Assembly (NCBI RefSeq): GCF_036323735.1
Contig: NC_086036.1
Location: forward strand, 22,090,064 to 22,154,063
Length of the DNA stretch: 64,000 bases
Direction of reading: 5' to 3'
From: Rattus norvegicus
Taxonomy: Eukaryota; Chordata; Mammalia; Rodentia; Muridae
The notes under the pieces were generated by a model. That model was not told the DNA's origin and did no database searches. It saw only the letters and a list, made by a program, of their open reading frames with translations. Below are positions 1 through 12,000 of this stretch, piece by piece. Each line of letters opens with the position of its first letter. Within the stretch, counting starts at the first letter, position 1. The position numbers were made by a program, and so were the translations under genes.

Positions 1-1308
1 AGTTTTTCATGTAAATCAAAATATGGTGATGCTATAGCCACCTGTCATTATAATGGCAGGAGTGAGTTTTTTCACACAGCAAGATGCTACAAACAACTAT
101 TTGTAGCCAAGTCTATCTGGACTTTTCTTGGTCATACCTTCAAAATGCTGTCTCCCATGACTTTCGAGACCATAACAAAAACAAAAACAAAAACAACAAA
201 ATCCCAGTGTGTATAATCACCTCTGATCTCTGAGCTAGGGTCATCCTAAGCAAGGGCCACATGGTACAATGTGTAACCAAGCCTTGTCCCAGGCTGCCCT
301 GGGTGAGTAGAATCTCTTCACAGGCTATTGACAGTCAGTATGAAAACATTGCACATGTGCCACAAGAGCTTTTCCATTCTCTTTAGCTCTCCCTCATTCA
401 TCAACTGAGAAAATTATTTTATATGTTTCCTTTAAAGGAAAAATGTTTTGTAGAAATAGAATGGAAACAAAAAACCATTGTTCTGCATAGCCATAACTCC
501 ATTCATACCTGAGAGATGAAAGGCTCTTGAGTCCAGTTATTCTTCCTCTTCTAATGGCTCAGGGTGGAAGAATGGATAAATTTCCATCATGTCAGCCCAA
601 GATGTTGCAGAGAAGTAGAGCTGAATACCAGTGCTTAATCTTCATGGTATGGATATGTAGCTACTCACAACCTCTGGCATGAACCAAACACCTTCTCCCA
701 CCTACTCCCATCTCTCTAATGCATTTTTCCTAAGAATGGTAAGGGTGGAAACAGAGATGGGAGCATGTGTTGACATGCCCGGGAACTAAAAACAGAATCC
801 ACACCTTGGCCCTAGCAATATAGGAGATAAAAGAGCATGTTACTAGCTTCTCAATCTTTCTCAGAAATATAATTTAGTATATCACATTCTTCTCGATGCA
901 TCATGTAGACAACATAACAAGCTCTCCCACTGTTGTCCATTGGTACATTGTAGATGACTGAGAATATGATCCATTACACAAAAAGGTAAAGGGGACTAGT
1001 ATGATGCACACCAGTGTGGAAACACTATCCCGACAATATTGAGAACAATAGGTCAAGGTCAACATAGAGCAGGAATAGACAAGACCAGGAGGTAGTTGTC
1101 AGGGATTGTGTGTCTGGTTAAAAAAAAGTCTCGGACAAAACAAAAGCAAGCAGGAAAAAGAGATAAGCTGCAACAATGAACAGCAATTAACAACAGTGTC
1201 TTCCTTTTGTGGTTGCTGTTATTGTTACTGTTTTCAGACTATTAAAAAAAAGACTTGCACTTTAACCTATACTACCATAGAGCTCAGAAGCTCAGAATTC
1301 TCCTGCTT
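1..1308. other. Intergenic, no gene or clear repeat recognised
   Basis: Only a short A-rich (CAAAAA)n stretch at about 175-200 stands out. No splice-bounded or long coding frame is seen. Confidence 0.6.
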
Positions 1309-1319
1309 CAGCTTCTCAA

Positions 1320-1322
1320 CCT

Positions 1323-1353
<31 letters not shown>

Positions 1354-1375
1354 GGTTCTTTTTTTCGGAGCTGGG
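1320..1375 (-). mobile_element. Extremely 5'-truncated ID SINE
   Basis: A long poly-T run (about 1325-1353) is followed by the ID 3' tail in reverse orientation, about 25 bases. The piece is flanked by an 11-bp direct repeat CAGCTTCTCAA at 1309-1319 and 1376-1386, the hallmark of L1-driven integration. The tRNA-like body is absent. Confidence 0.8.
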
Positions 1376-1713
1376 CAGCTTCTCAAGTATTGGGATTACC
1401 ACACACATAGCCTAATGGACCGTCATACCGACCAGGCAATCTGCCTTCTAGGAAACCCTTACTTTAGAGAGTGTGTGCTCGTTCCATGTATGTTTATCCT
1501 GCAATCCGACCTCCTGGACTGCAGTTAATTGGGTTGGAGAAGCCTGACCAGGACAAAAGCTATCTCTTTGGGCTTTAGCACTAGGAATTAAATTGACCAA
1601 TCTGTGTCTAGAACTGGAAAAAAATGTAAATATGAGAACTTAAAGACATGTAAATAGAAGATGAGAACATCTGTCTCTGGGATGAAAAACCATGTATCAG
1701 AATAAGTCAAGGT

Positions 1714-1803
1714 GGGAGTGGGGATTTAGCTCAGTGGTAGAGCACTTGCCTAGCAAGCTCAAGGCCCTGGGTTCGGTCCCCAGCTCTGGAAAAAAAAAAA
1801 AAA
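1714..1803 (+). mobile_element. ID SINE (BC1/tRNA-Ala-derived)
   Basis: Contains the tRNA-like A box (TAGCTCAGTGGTAGAGC) and B box (GGTTCGGTCCC) and ends in poly-A. Flanked by the 15-bp duplication AGAATAAGTCAAGGT at 1699-1713 and 1804-1818. Confidence 0.95.
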
Positions 1804-1818
1804 AGAATAAGTCAAGGT

Positions 1819-2440
1819 AAATAAATGATCGCAGAATGAACCTACACTCTCTTTCCCAGGCCTTGGTCTCTGAAGGTTTTCTGAGCCTTAAAGATCTTAG
1901 TAATTAGAATTAGTAAAATAGGCATTCAACCAATCTTCCATTCAGTTACAATCATGTGGAGTGTGAAACTAGACTATTTTGATGATCTAATGAAACTGGT
2001 TTCTGAAATTTTAAAAATACATAAAGGCCATCTTTATAAAAATCCTGATCAGCTACTGATATCTCCTAGGTAAGAATGGGAACTTCCTGTGTCTTTAAAA
2101 TTTTAGAGAAGAATTTGCTGTTTTGACTTCTCGAGTTATAAATAATGCATTCTCTCATTCTTTAAATTCTGTCTTTCCATTCTCTTTGGATTTAGTGCTG
2201 CAGAGAGTTTAATTAGGGTTCTAGCCTGGTGAGTAAGAAGACTGTTCTGCTCTTTCTGAGTTTTTTTGGAGAGGGTCAAGACAACTGACTAATTCTGACA
2301 TTGGTTTATTAAAAGGTTATTTCTCGGCCAGTGAAATTAGGCAATTCAGCCAGATTAGATTTAATTAAGGCAGGTTTATAGGGCAGCTACTTTTGGGCTA
2401 GTTCACTGGCCCCAAGGACTGAGACCAGGGGAATAACGAT
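1819..2440. other. Intergenic, nothing recognised
   Basis: AT-rich unique-looking sequence without coding signal or identifiable repeat. Confidence 0.5.
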
Positions 2441-2573
2441 GGGGAAAGAGTAAGGGGAGGAGAGAAGGAGACAAAGGGCCACAAGGAGGAGGAGGGGAGG
2501 AAGAAGAGGAGGAGAGGGAAGAGGAGGAGGGGGAGGGAGAGGAGGAAGAAGAGGAGGAGGGGGAGGAGGAAAT
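2441..2573. repeat. GA/GGA-rich polypurine tract
   Basis: About 130 bases almost wholly purine on the + strand, with irregular GGA and GAA units. The minus-strand open frame through it is Leu/Pro/Ser-rich low complexity and not a gene. Confidence 0.9.
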
Positions 2574-3685
2574 CTGGATTATATAGGGAGAAACCTCTGG
2601 ATTGGGGCAGGGTATGCTGGGTAGGAACTGAGGGATGATGGGAGAACCAGAAGTCCAGGTCTGCTTGGATAGGTAAACTATGCATCTCAGTCTCTTGTAC
2701 CCAGGTCGCAGTAATCATCCATGACTACTTCCTGCTGCCATTGGGGCACCATTTTGGGAGTGTACGCAAAAAGCTGGAATGTTGGCCAAGTCTAGGAAGG
2801 GCTGTTTGTTTCACTGTAGTCCAGATTGTGGGACCATCTCCGGATAGGAATGTGTAGGCCCAGTTGAAGCAGTCTGTAAGGCTAGGCCTCAAGTTCACAG
2901 ATTTACTTCTCTATCTCTAAATCCATCTGTTAATCTTTCATTCCTGTTATCATGATTTTTATTTCTAATACTTTTCTCTGTTCATTTCCTTGATATTTTT
3001 ACTTCTTTTGCTGGCATCCCTAGGTTTTTAGTTGCTTCAGAAGGATTCATAACTGAAGCACTCAATGGTAGCTGCTTTAAAGTCTTTCTCAGACTTCTTA
3101 TATATCGTTTGTGTCAGTGTTCATATCTGTTTTCTTTTGACATTCATATTGTAGCTTTCCTAGTTCTCACTGTGAAAAGAGATGCTTAATGTGTCCTGGA
3201 TTCTGTAGTCTGTGGCACCCCTGACCCTGTCTTTTTTTAACAAGGATTCAAGCTGTTGGAGTGAAATAACAGAAACAAGGTGTGTTTATGCCCTACCCTG
3301 CTGGGCTCATTTTCCTAACCCTTTACTTTTTTTCTTAGGCTAGATGACTTGTCCTTCAATCTTTATTTCAAAAGACAGTTTCCCATCATATTAACACCAC
3401 TGTTTCTGTCAGTTGAGAAAATATGCAGCTTTCACATCCTGGGCTTTTCAGTGCACTGTGAAAACATGTAGGTATACGTGAATTTATGATGAAAGTGAGA
3501 ATACCTAGTTCATGTGTACATCTTTGGTCATGCATGTGCCCCAGCTCTGTAGAAACTGCTGTAGCTTCAGAAATATCCTCAGTTACTCTAGTTACTGATG
3601 GATGCTTCTTGCCTGACACATCTGATTTTTCCCATCGAAATGTGAATACTCGATTTTTAATCTGAAATGGTATTGGTGCCTTTAA
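2574..3685. other. Intergenic, nothing recognised
   Basis: No gene, and no repeat that I can name by eye. Confidence 0.5.
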
Positions 3686-3868
3686 AACAGTGGTTCCCAA
3701 CCTGTGGATCACAAACCCATTGGGTTATATATCAGATATTTAAATTATAATTCATTCATAACAGTAGCAAAATTATAGTCATAAAGTAGCAATGAAACAA
3801 TTTTATGTTTGGGGGTCATCACATCATGAAAGGGTCAGAGCTTTAGAAAAGTTGAGAACTGCTTTCAC
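3686..3868. mobile_element. URR1-like hAT non-autonomous DNA transposon
   Basis: Starts CAGTGGTTCCCAACC and ends GTTGAGAACTGCT, imperfect terminal inverted repeats typical of rodent URR1/hAT-Charlie MITEs. The interior 'CATAACAGTAGCAAAATTA' region also fits the family. Family name is from memory; the boundary is approximate. Confidence 0.75.
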
Positions 3869-4964
3869 ATGTATTCTTGGATACATAGTTGTTTGGGGAT
3901 GGTAGTGTTGACAACATTATGGTTCTTAGTACCATGAAAATATACATAACACATAGATTCCTGAATGTTCTATGGAATAACATTGTTGAACACAGTTTGA
4001 AAGGATACCCTTAGAGAGCATGCAAATCAGTGAAACTTTTAAAGTATCTTTTGTGTATTAGAGTGTATTTTTTAAGGTGAAACTGTTTACATCCTAGGGC
4101 ATAGTAACTATGAAACAATGAAAAGAGATGTGTGAGATACCACAAAAAAAGATTGGGTTTTTTTTTTTTTTTGCACTTAGATGATATTAAAATTAGAAGA
4201 AATTTGATATGAATAAAATTCATTATTTTCAAATTCCAGAGCAAAGAATATTTGAATAATAGAGTCTAAACATTAAATTACCTTTTCTTCCTTTAAAAAA
4301 CAATATAAATATGACTCTGGAGCAGCAGTTCTCTTCTGTAATTGAAATGATCTAGGCAGAGCCCAGGGTGGTTTACAGTTTGAGTTGGGAGTATTGCATT
4401 CACATATTCCAAGATTCCTTTCTTAACTTGTGACTCTGGGGCTGAAATAATGATCTATTTTTCTTCCCTTTAAAATAAATCCTTTCCCACTTCTAACTAC
4501 CAGGGGAATATTATGAAAACATTCAGAACTAACTTCACAGAACTAACACAGGCAAAAAAAAAAAAATGCATCAGCATTGTGAAAAGGATGGTATTCCCAA
4601 AGAGGTAAAACCTCCCAACACTGTGAGCAACACAGAACTCTTTACTGTTGATTCTGAGAAACATTAAGTTTGGAGTTCTCACTGCTCATTTAGAAAGAAT
4701 AAACTTACAAGAGAGAGGTAGGAAGAACAGGAAAGGAATGTGAAGAGGAAAGACTCCCCTGGGCCCTAGGTTACTTTTTATTGAGTAGCCTGTCTGATTC
4801 TGAGCAGTTTGAGAGATGACAGTAAGGTGGGAAGGAGGAGGCATGGAGCAGAGTGAGTCAGAGTAGAAACTTCCACACTGCTGAGTGTCTCTTCTCCTCC
4901 ATGGTGCCTTGTTCTTCCAGAGATCTCCGCAAATGACAGATAGCTTTAGATAGTGATGACACAC

Positions 4965-4966
<2 letters not shown>
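3869..4966. other. Intergenic, nothing recognised
   Basis: AT-rich; contains short poly-T/A runs (about 4156-4172 and 4554-4565). No gene signal. Confidence 0.5.
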
Positions 4967-5004
<38 letters not shown>

Positions 5005-5055
5005 GAGAGAGAGAGGGAGAGACAGAGAGAAGGAGAGGGAGAGAGGGAGAGAGAC

Positions 5056-5101
<46 letters not shown>
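4967..5101. repeat. Compound microsatellite (CA)n-(GA)n
   Basis: About 35 bases of CA followed by about 100 bases of interrupted GA/GGGA. The open frame across it is low complexity. Confidence 0.95.
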
Positions 5102-5103
<2 letters not shown>

Positions 5104-5648
5104 AGGTTAAATACCATCTTCTACAGGTGGTTCCTTGGCTCCTTTTACTATTATGTAGTTGATATTTGCTGTAGTTCAGAAGTTTTCTATATCCGGCAAC
5201 TATATGTAAATTTTTTTAGGTCCTGGGATGCTAAATATTTCGTTTCACTGCCTCTTCCCTTGATGAGGAACCCCTTAAATGTGTCTTGAATTCCCAAGAC
5301 CTAGGTACCTGTCATGTGGAGACATTTCAGAGATCTCACCATTACTGATACTTCCTAAACCTCTCCAGTATCGTAAAACACTGATGGTTGCTCCTTCCCT
5401 TCAGAATGCTAGACTGCGGGACACTTACATTACATAAAGGGCCTACAGACCAGATAATAAAAGCTTTGCCCTAATATGTTAACAGACCATCAAATAACAA
5501 GTAAGGAATTGAATTTCTGCATTACACCTTAAACAACAGCAAAAATAGCATATTGACCCATTAAATACACACATGCATGCCCACACACATTTACATCCAT
5601 TAAAGAAAACAACCTTTGGGTGTACATCTAGAGAGAAACAGGGAGCCT

Positions 5649-6088
5649 TTACTGATGAGCGCCTCTTAGCAAATTTGAGCTATTTCTCTGTGTTTTCCTA
5701 TCTAAGATGGGTTTATTGTGAGAATAAAAGGAGATAGAATAGTAAATAGTATCCATTGCAGCAAGAGGTCCTCCATGGCCATGGTTAGAGGTCCACAAAA
5801 CTCCATTCTCATGGCAGACCTTCAGTAGACTACCCAAACACTTATAAGCAATTCTTGTGACTAATGCAAGCAGATCAAGCTTCAAATTCTTGTTTCCCCC
5901 AACAGGGTCTGGGACACAGCATTATGATCCACTGCCATGACAATTGAGAGCACATCAGAATAGGAAGGATCATTCAAAAACAAGCAGGTTACAACCTGGA
6001 AGTAGTTCTGATTGCCCCTGAGAGCTTCAAAGGTATCCTCTCTGTGCTCAGAAAAAAAATGCATGTTTGTCTCTGAACATGGGATCAC
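5649..6088 (-). pseudogene. Possible unidentified processed-gene fragment
   Basis: Two minus-strand open frames (5882-6088 and 5649-5885) abut and would read on into each other after one frameshift near 5885. Their composition is balanced and protein-like rather than low complexity. I do not recognise the protein, and no poly-A tail or target-site duplication is visible. It may be chance. Confidence 0.2.
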
Positions 6089-6170
6089 AGAGGAATCTCA
6101 GTACTCAAGCCTTACTAAATCTTCCTTAGTTTATGACCATTCTGTCATTGTTCATGTCCAATTATAATTC

Positions 6171-6574
6171 TGTCAATGACGGTGCTGAGGGTACCTGGAA
6201 GAGAAGGGGGGTCAAGAGACGCAAAGAAGGACACCAAGACAAGAGTCTGATCTAGGCGACAATTTTATTTTTTGCAAGGCTGAATTTATACCATAACAGG
6301 GGTAACAGAGGGAGGGGGGGAAGTGTAAAACATTTACAAAGGCCAAGGACACAGTATTCTTGCTGATGTCAACAAGATGTTGATTTTTCAGAAAGGTCAC
6401 AGGTTTGTCATATTATTAGTCAGCAGGATGTTGGTTTTTCAGAAAGGTTACAGGTCATCACATTGGGTATCTTGACATCAGATGTATTTCTCAGCAAGGT
6501 CAGAACTTTATCATATCATTCATCCCGACTACCAGATTTGTATTAGTCTTCTGCAACTGGCTGGGGATTTTCCA
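6171..6574 (-). mobile_element. LTR-type element, copy A (inverted sister of 15339-16154)
   Basis: Reverse-complement match over its whole length to the interrupted element at 15339-16154; both start TG(A/G)AAAATCCCC and end CATTGACA in their own orientation. On the minus strand there is a TATAAAT-like box followed by AATAAAATT, as in an LTR. No convincing duplication flanks it. Family not named. Confidence 0.75.
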
Positions 6575-6931
6575 TGAAGCAGGTTGGGGAGGAAAGGGTT
6601 TATTCAGCTTACCTATCCACATTGCTGTTCATCACCAAAGGAGGTCAGGACAGGAATTCAAGCAGGTCAGGAAGCAGGAGCTGATGCAGAGAACATGAAG
6701 GGATATTACTTACTGGCTTGCTTCCCCTGGCTTGCTCAACTTATTTTCTTTTAGAACCCAATGCTAACAGCCCAGGAATGGCACCAACCACAATGGACCC
6801 TCCCACCCTTGATTGCTAATTGAGGAAAAAGCCTTACAGCTGGATCTCACTCAGGCATGTCCTCAAGGGAGGCTCCTTTCTCTATGATACTCCAGCTTGT
6901 GTCAAGTTGAAACACAAAACCAGCCAGCATA
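6575..6931 (+). mobile_element. Truncated rodent interspersed repeat (same family as 16310-16713)
   Basis: Shares GGTTGGGGAGGAAAGGGTTTAT, AGGAAGCAGGAGCTGATGCA and the end GTGTCAAGTTGA...ACCAGCCAGCA with the copy at 16310-16713, but lacks its first about 60 bases. A common rodent medium-reiteration/LTR-like repeat; I do not assign a family name. Confidence 0.7.
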
Positions 6932-8129
6932 ATTCCCGACCTTTGGGAATGACTTATAATGCTAAAGGCTAAGAACTCAGTTATATGTAATTGAAATTAT
7001 ATATCAAACAAGTTGCCTTTAAACACAAACATGAAGAAAGTAAAATTATACATTGGCTAATGAAAATAGTGTGACCAGTGACTTATGGAAATCGAACTCT
7101 GTATCTCCCGCTGTTGAAATGCTTCTGTGTTTGGTAGCTTGCTATTTATAGAATTTTGTAGTACATCACTTCAACAAATGACCAGAGCCATCTGTAACTA
7201 GCTCTAAGTACAAGAAGCAATGCAGTAACTGCAGAAGTCCATCCTTAGAGTGTTGACAGTTGGATGCTACAGGGGATAAAGGGCTGATGAATTATAGCTG
7301 TGAAGGGTGGGAAGACACAGGCTAGGACTGAAAAATACAACTGGCCTAGTTTGGGGAGTGTTGTGGACAAAGAATACAACTTGAGTTCCTCGAAAGAAGA
7401 TGGTATCATTACATAGGGAAGGACAGTAAATCAGTCATCTAAGATAGGTACGCAAAATCACTCATGGTGTACCTAAAAGTCCAAGATCAAACTCAACAAG
7501 GTTGATTCCTTCAGAGAATTATGATGAAGAATCTACTGAATGTTGATTTGGTTTTGGACTGTTTGCCTATAACCTGTATGATTCCTTGGCTGGTATGATA
7601 TCACTTGTATATGATATTCTCTTTCTGTGGTTGCCTGTCCCTCTTTTCCAAGGACACTGGTCATACTGAAATAGGGGACTTCTGTATGACATCCTTGCAA
7701 TGAAATTTTAATACCCTTTGTTCAAACAAAACCTTGTAGAGTAACTGAGAGCTAAGACTTTAACATCTAAAATTGAGGGGAAAAACACAAATCAAGCCGC
7801 CCAAAGGAGGAAAGCCAGCAAACAGTGGTGGAGAGATTTGGAGCCATAGCCTGCATAAGAACTGTGAAAAGTGTTGACTATTTCAAGATTATATGGTGTT
7901 AGTGTTCTGTTGACTTTGATCTATGTTAATGTTTTGCAACTATAATTTACAATGCAAAGTAATTCCTATAGACAAATGCAATTGACTCCTCAAAAATCAT
8001 GCTTGGCTTCATATTTCTAATTTGCATGTATTTATGACAGCTGTTTGATTCCCATACTTTCATTGATTAATGAGCAGAAGATAATTATTAACATATGTTC
8101 ATTTCTATATGTAAATAAAAGTGATGGTT
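6932..8129. other. Intergenic, repeat-poor
   Basis: About 1.2 kb without recognised repeat or coding signal. Confidence 0.5.
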
Positions 8130-8463
8130 TGTAGTGGTTTGAATAGGCATGTCCCTGACAGATTTATGTGTTTGGATAGTCATAGGGAGTGGCACTCCTA
8201 GGAGGTGTGGCCTTGTTAGCATAGATGTGGCCTTGATGGAGGAAGTACTGTGGAGGCTCAAAAGCTTAGGTCTGGGCAGTGTGTCACAGTCTCCTGCTGC
8301 CTGCGGATCAAGACCCATGCCTGCCTGCATACTGCCGTGCTTCCTGTCAGAATGATGATGAACTAAACCTCTGAAACTGTAAGCCAGCCCCAATTGAATA
8401 TTTTTCTTTATGAGAGTTGTGGTCATGCTATCTCCTCACAGCAATAAAATTCAAACTGAGACG
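8130..8463 (+). mobile_element. MaLR LTR (ORR1/MT-like)
   Basis: Starts TGTAGTGGTTTGAATA and carries the characteristic GGAGTGGCACTCCTAGGAGG, CTGTAAGCCAGCCCCAATT and 3' CAGCAATAAAA segments of rodent ORR1-type LTRs. The small open frames here are shadows. Confidence 0.85.
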
Positions 8464-8587
8464 CTATTTTTACCCTTTTCTTAAAGTCATCTTGCACAAC
8501 CTTCAGGGATTGGGAAATCTTCAATGGGTGACATGCCAACAAAGGAAAACTTGTGTGGGTAATTCAGGTTATACACTAGATCCACTC

Positions 8588-8677
8588 TTTTTTTTTTTTT
8601 TTCCTGAGCTGGGGACCGAACCCAGGGCCTTGCGCTTGCTAGGCAAGCGCTCTACCACTGAGCTAAATCCCCAACCC
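8588..8677 (-). mobile_element. ID SINE
   Basis: Full ID body in reverse with a poly-T head. Flanked by the 12-bp duplication CTAGATCCACTC at 8576-8587 and 8678-8689. Confidence 0.95.
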
Positions 8678-8935
8678 CTAGATCCACTCCTAAAACGAAG
8701 GATAGTTTCCTTCTTGTCAACTAGAATGAGCTTTATAAGTCCCATGTTTTGAGAAATGAGGGATAGTTGAGAAAATTAGACACCGTGATAAAGTAAACAG
8801 CTTACCTCCAAGAGCCATTCTTGCTAACATGACATAAACAAATGTTGTTGATAAACTCTTTTAGACTATGAACTGTTTGTCCTCCCTGAATTAGCTAGTC
8901 ACTGAAGTGAATATTGCTTTGAAAGTTGACCAAGA

Positions 8936-8943
8936 CCACACAC

Positions 8944-8977
<34 letters not shown>
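8936..8977. repeat. (CA)n microsatellite
   Basis: CA dinucleotides with one CG interruption. Confidence 0.95.
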
Positions 8978-8979
<2 letters not shown>

Positions 8980-9227
8980 CAGAAGTCTAATATAAAGCCA
9001 CCCCACTAAGGATATTTAGTCTAGAGTGTTCTTGCTATTCAAGAATTTGAATAAAAATTTTATTTAATGATTAGATTCCAAGGTAGATGTGAAGTGCCTT
9101 CAAAGAGCTCTGGAAGGATACCTTGGATTTAGTTAGCAGATTCTTTCTGTTCCTCCTGAGGGAATTACAGTGACAGCTTGTCTTTTCTCTCCTTTCTCCT
9201 GAGGGTGATGGATTTAAGAGCATTTAT

Positions 9228-9342
9228 GCTTGTCTCAGTATGGCCTTAAATAAACTACGTAACCAAGAATGACTTCAAACTCACAGAAATACTCCAGCCT
9301 CAGCCTCCAGGACGCTAAGATTATAGGTGTTCACCAGTCAGG
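9228..9342 (-). mobile_element. Old B1-like SINE fragment
   Basis: Reads as a diverged B1 in reverse: ACTTCAAACTCACAGAAAT, CTCAGCCTCC and ATTATAGGTGTTCACCA. Edges approximate. Confidence 0.55.
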
Positions 9343-11137
9343 TCTCTTTAGATGTCTGTAGTTTACATATGTGGTTTTTATATCCACTGGGTAATTTCCA
9401 TTGGGACTCTTTACAAGAGTACTGTTTCTCCCTGCTCAACAGCCCTGTGATAAAAATAAAAACATCTTAGTCTATTTAACTATTTATAACTTGGACTAAA
9501 AGTAATCTACAGCCACATAAGTAAATGGAAAGGCATTTCTGAGGGCGACATTTAGCTAACTGTTGTTTTGATCTTTGATAGCACTTGGTATGTAGGTACT
9601 TCGTGTGATCTACATATGTTCTGAATGCAACTCCATACTCAGATTCACAGTCAACTTCAGAATTACTGAAAGTGTTTTTTTCACTGTACAGGAGAAAAGG
9701 TTTTTCTGTGGAACAAATCCATTCTAAAGACTAATCTTTTCTACCTTGATTGAATAGTAACCTTATGACTTAAGCATCTTTCTGAGGAGATGGAAGCATG
9801 AGAGGCAATTCAGCCTCAGAGAGACAAACAGCCATCTTCTTTCTCGTATGGAAATCTTAGGCTCTAACTGTTAATTGTGTGTAGGCAGGTGGGAATTAAT
9901 GTAGGGAAAGGCCAAGAAACTAAAAAGGGTCTCAAAAGACTGGAGTCAGGAAGAGACTTGAATGGAGTGATTAGAGAAATCAGTAGGTCAAAGAAGAGTT
10001 GGAGAATACCAGTGGCTAAAGAGTATAGTGGAGAAAGGGGTCAGGAGGTGGCATCAGTTAACAAAAATTAAACGTATGAAAATTCCATCTAGAAACCAGC
10101 ACTTTGTGAGACAACTGAAAAACTCAAGATAAAGTCTTGGCAGCTGCAACTGGAGATGGATGGTTTCTCTGTGAAGACATTTAATGAAATCTTGCACAAA
10201 AACAAAAAAAATGTAAAAAAGTATTTTGCATGAATCTGTTTCTGTTGTTTATGATTCTCCTTTCTTCAGCCTCAGAAACAATCTCAGCTCAAGAAAGGGA
10301 CCTCTCCTTTTTCCATTTCATTTGAACGAGGGATTTGCATGTCCTATGGATGAGATGATTACAACCATGCAAAGCAAATGCATATTTCAGGTGAGTATTA
10401 TACATAAGTCATAAGCTTCACTTGTGCAGCGTCTGTATGGAACACTTAGAATTCATAAGGTATACTGCTGTGTCTGTTAGTACTTTTTTATTTTATTATT
10501 TGCTATTGTTACACATGCATTTACTTTTCCAGCACATGCCCTTCAGCATAAGATATGAGTTTTGCTTTCAAGTATTCACTAAATATCCAAGAATAGGGGC
10601 AGACACTGACACTCAAAAGAAGAGTGATTGATGTTAAATTGCTTATCTTTTGAATAATGGCTTCTTGGTGGATGACAGAGAAAGAATTTACAAATCCCAG
10701 TGATTATTAATTGTTAATCTTTTAAATACTGGGATGAATAATAAACTAAATAACCCTAGGGCACCCTATTGGAGAAAACCATATTAAAATCCCTTTTCCC
10801 CAGAAGAAATATAATAAATTTAATGCTTAACAAACAAATGAAAAAGTAATTTTAATTTCTCTTCTTCCTTATGTGAGAAGGCTAAGTTTGCAAGTTCAGT
10901 GGGTTAAAAGATTGAGCCCAGAATTGGAGAAAGGTTTGCAGAGCAGTGGAAAAATTAACACCTATGGAACAACTCTTTGAAATACCAAATTTTGTGCAGA
11001 AGGAGGCTGTCAGGGCCATTTATGTGATTTGAATCTCAGAATGACTTCATAAAATCATTTTGTCTTTCCTTGCAATACCCCATCAATCAGAGGTTGTAGC
11101 TGCTCAGAGATTGTCTTCCATATTGAGAATCTGAGCT
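9343..11137. other. Intergenic, repeat-poor
   Basis: About 1.8 kb of AT-rich unique-looking sequence. Short open frames (for example 9877-10071 and 10226-10631) have no recognisable family or context. Confidence 0.5.

Positions 11138-11203
<66 letters not shown>
11138..11203. repeat. (GA)n microsatellite, left half
   Basis: GA repeat interrupted at 11204 by a solo LTR; the right half resumes at 11939. Confidence 0.95.
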
Positions 11204-11207
<4 letters not shown>

Positions 11208-11936
11208 AAGAAAATTATACAAATTCTAGGTTTAAAAATATAAAATTAAAAGAGTTAGCCCCAAAAGCCACAAACTCAGGGCTAAGCCCTGCCGCCAGGA
11301 ATAGCAGGCCATAAAGATAGAGAAAAGGAACGCAAAAACCAGCTCAGGCTATCGAGGACTGACCCATAAACCATCCACCGACATCCCCCCAGCTTACTCA
11401 GAGTCATACTTTAACCAGATGTCCTCCAGACCCTGATAAGCCCCTACTTGTGCTTTTCAGCCATTGTGTCCTGCAGAGAGCACTGCAAGAAACCGGGCAG
11501 CCCAAGCCTAACTAGAGGTGTTTCAAATACAGATGCTTCATCAATTTTGACAAACTTTTAAAAATAACGAGGACCTGAAGACCCTACCCTTCTCCTGATT
11601 TAGTAGCTCTGTTCCAGGAACCAGGGGGCCATAAAACCTTCTGGTGTCCCCTTATCTTCTGGAGCCATAAAACAATCTTGTAACTTGTGGTACATTCCCC
11701 TTTGACATCCCCCATCCCCTGGTGCTCACAGCCTCGGCCTTTAAATACTCTTTTTCCCAGCCTCTCGGGGCCGACACCTCTGTCTCCTGCGCGGGATACG
11801 TGTCGGCCCGGAGATCTCTGTAATAGGTCTCCGTAATAAACCTCGCCTTTGCTTATTACATCCAAAATGGTCTCTCTGTGTCTGGGGTCCGCGATTTCCC
11901 AAGACTTGAGTAAGGGTCTCTCTGCGTGGGATTTTT

Positions 11937-11938
<2 letters not shown>
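11204..11938 (+). mobile_element. Solo LTR, gammaretrovirus-like, in a GA repeat
   Basis: Starts TGAAAAG and ends TTTTTCA (inverted ends), with TTAAATA at 11741-11747 and AATAAA at 11835-11840 in the correct order. Flanked by 4-bp AGAG on both sides, although AGAG duplication is weak evidence in a GA tract. No internal retroviral genes. The minus-strand frame at 11584-11865 lies wholly inside and is not a gene. The LTR could supply a promoter or poly-A site on the + strand. Confidence 0.88.
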
Positions 11939-11969
<31 letters not shown>

Positions 11970-12000
11970 ACAGAGAGACAGAGAGACAAAGACAGAGAGG
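11939..12000. repeat. (GA)n microsatellite, right half
   Basis: Continuation of the tract at 11138-11203 after the LTR, with ACAGAGAGACA variants at its end. Confidence 0.9.

Noticed and set aside
1106..1528. 140-residue open frame
   Set aside because: Runs through a poly-T tract (Phe run) and a truncated ID insertion; no domain or splice context.
1714..1790. tRNA-Ala-like gene
   Set aside because: A and B boxes are present, but the poly-A tail and target duplication show an ID SINE; the same holds for the other ID copies.
2398..2718. 106-residue minus-strand frame
   Set aside because: Leu/Pro/Ser-rich only because it crosses the GA/GGA tract.
4686..5117. 143-residue minus-strand frame
   Set aside because: Mostly translation of CA and GA microsatellites.
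11584..11865. 93-residue minus-strand frame
   Set aside because: Lies antisense within a solo LTR.
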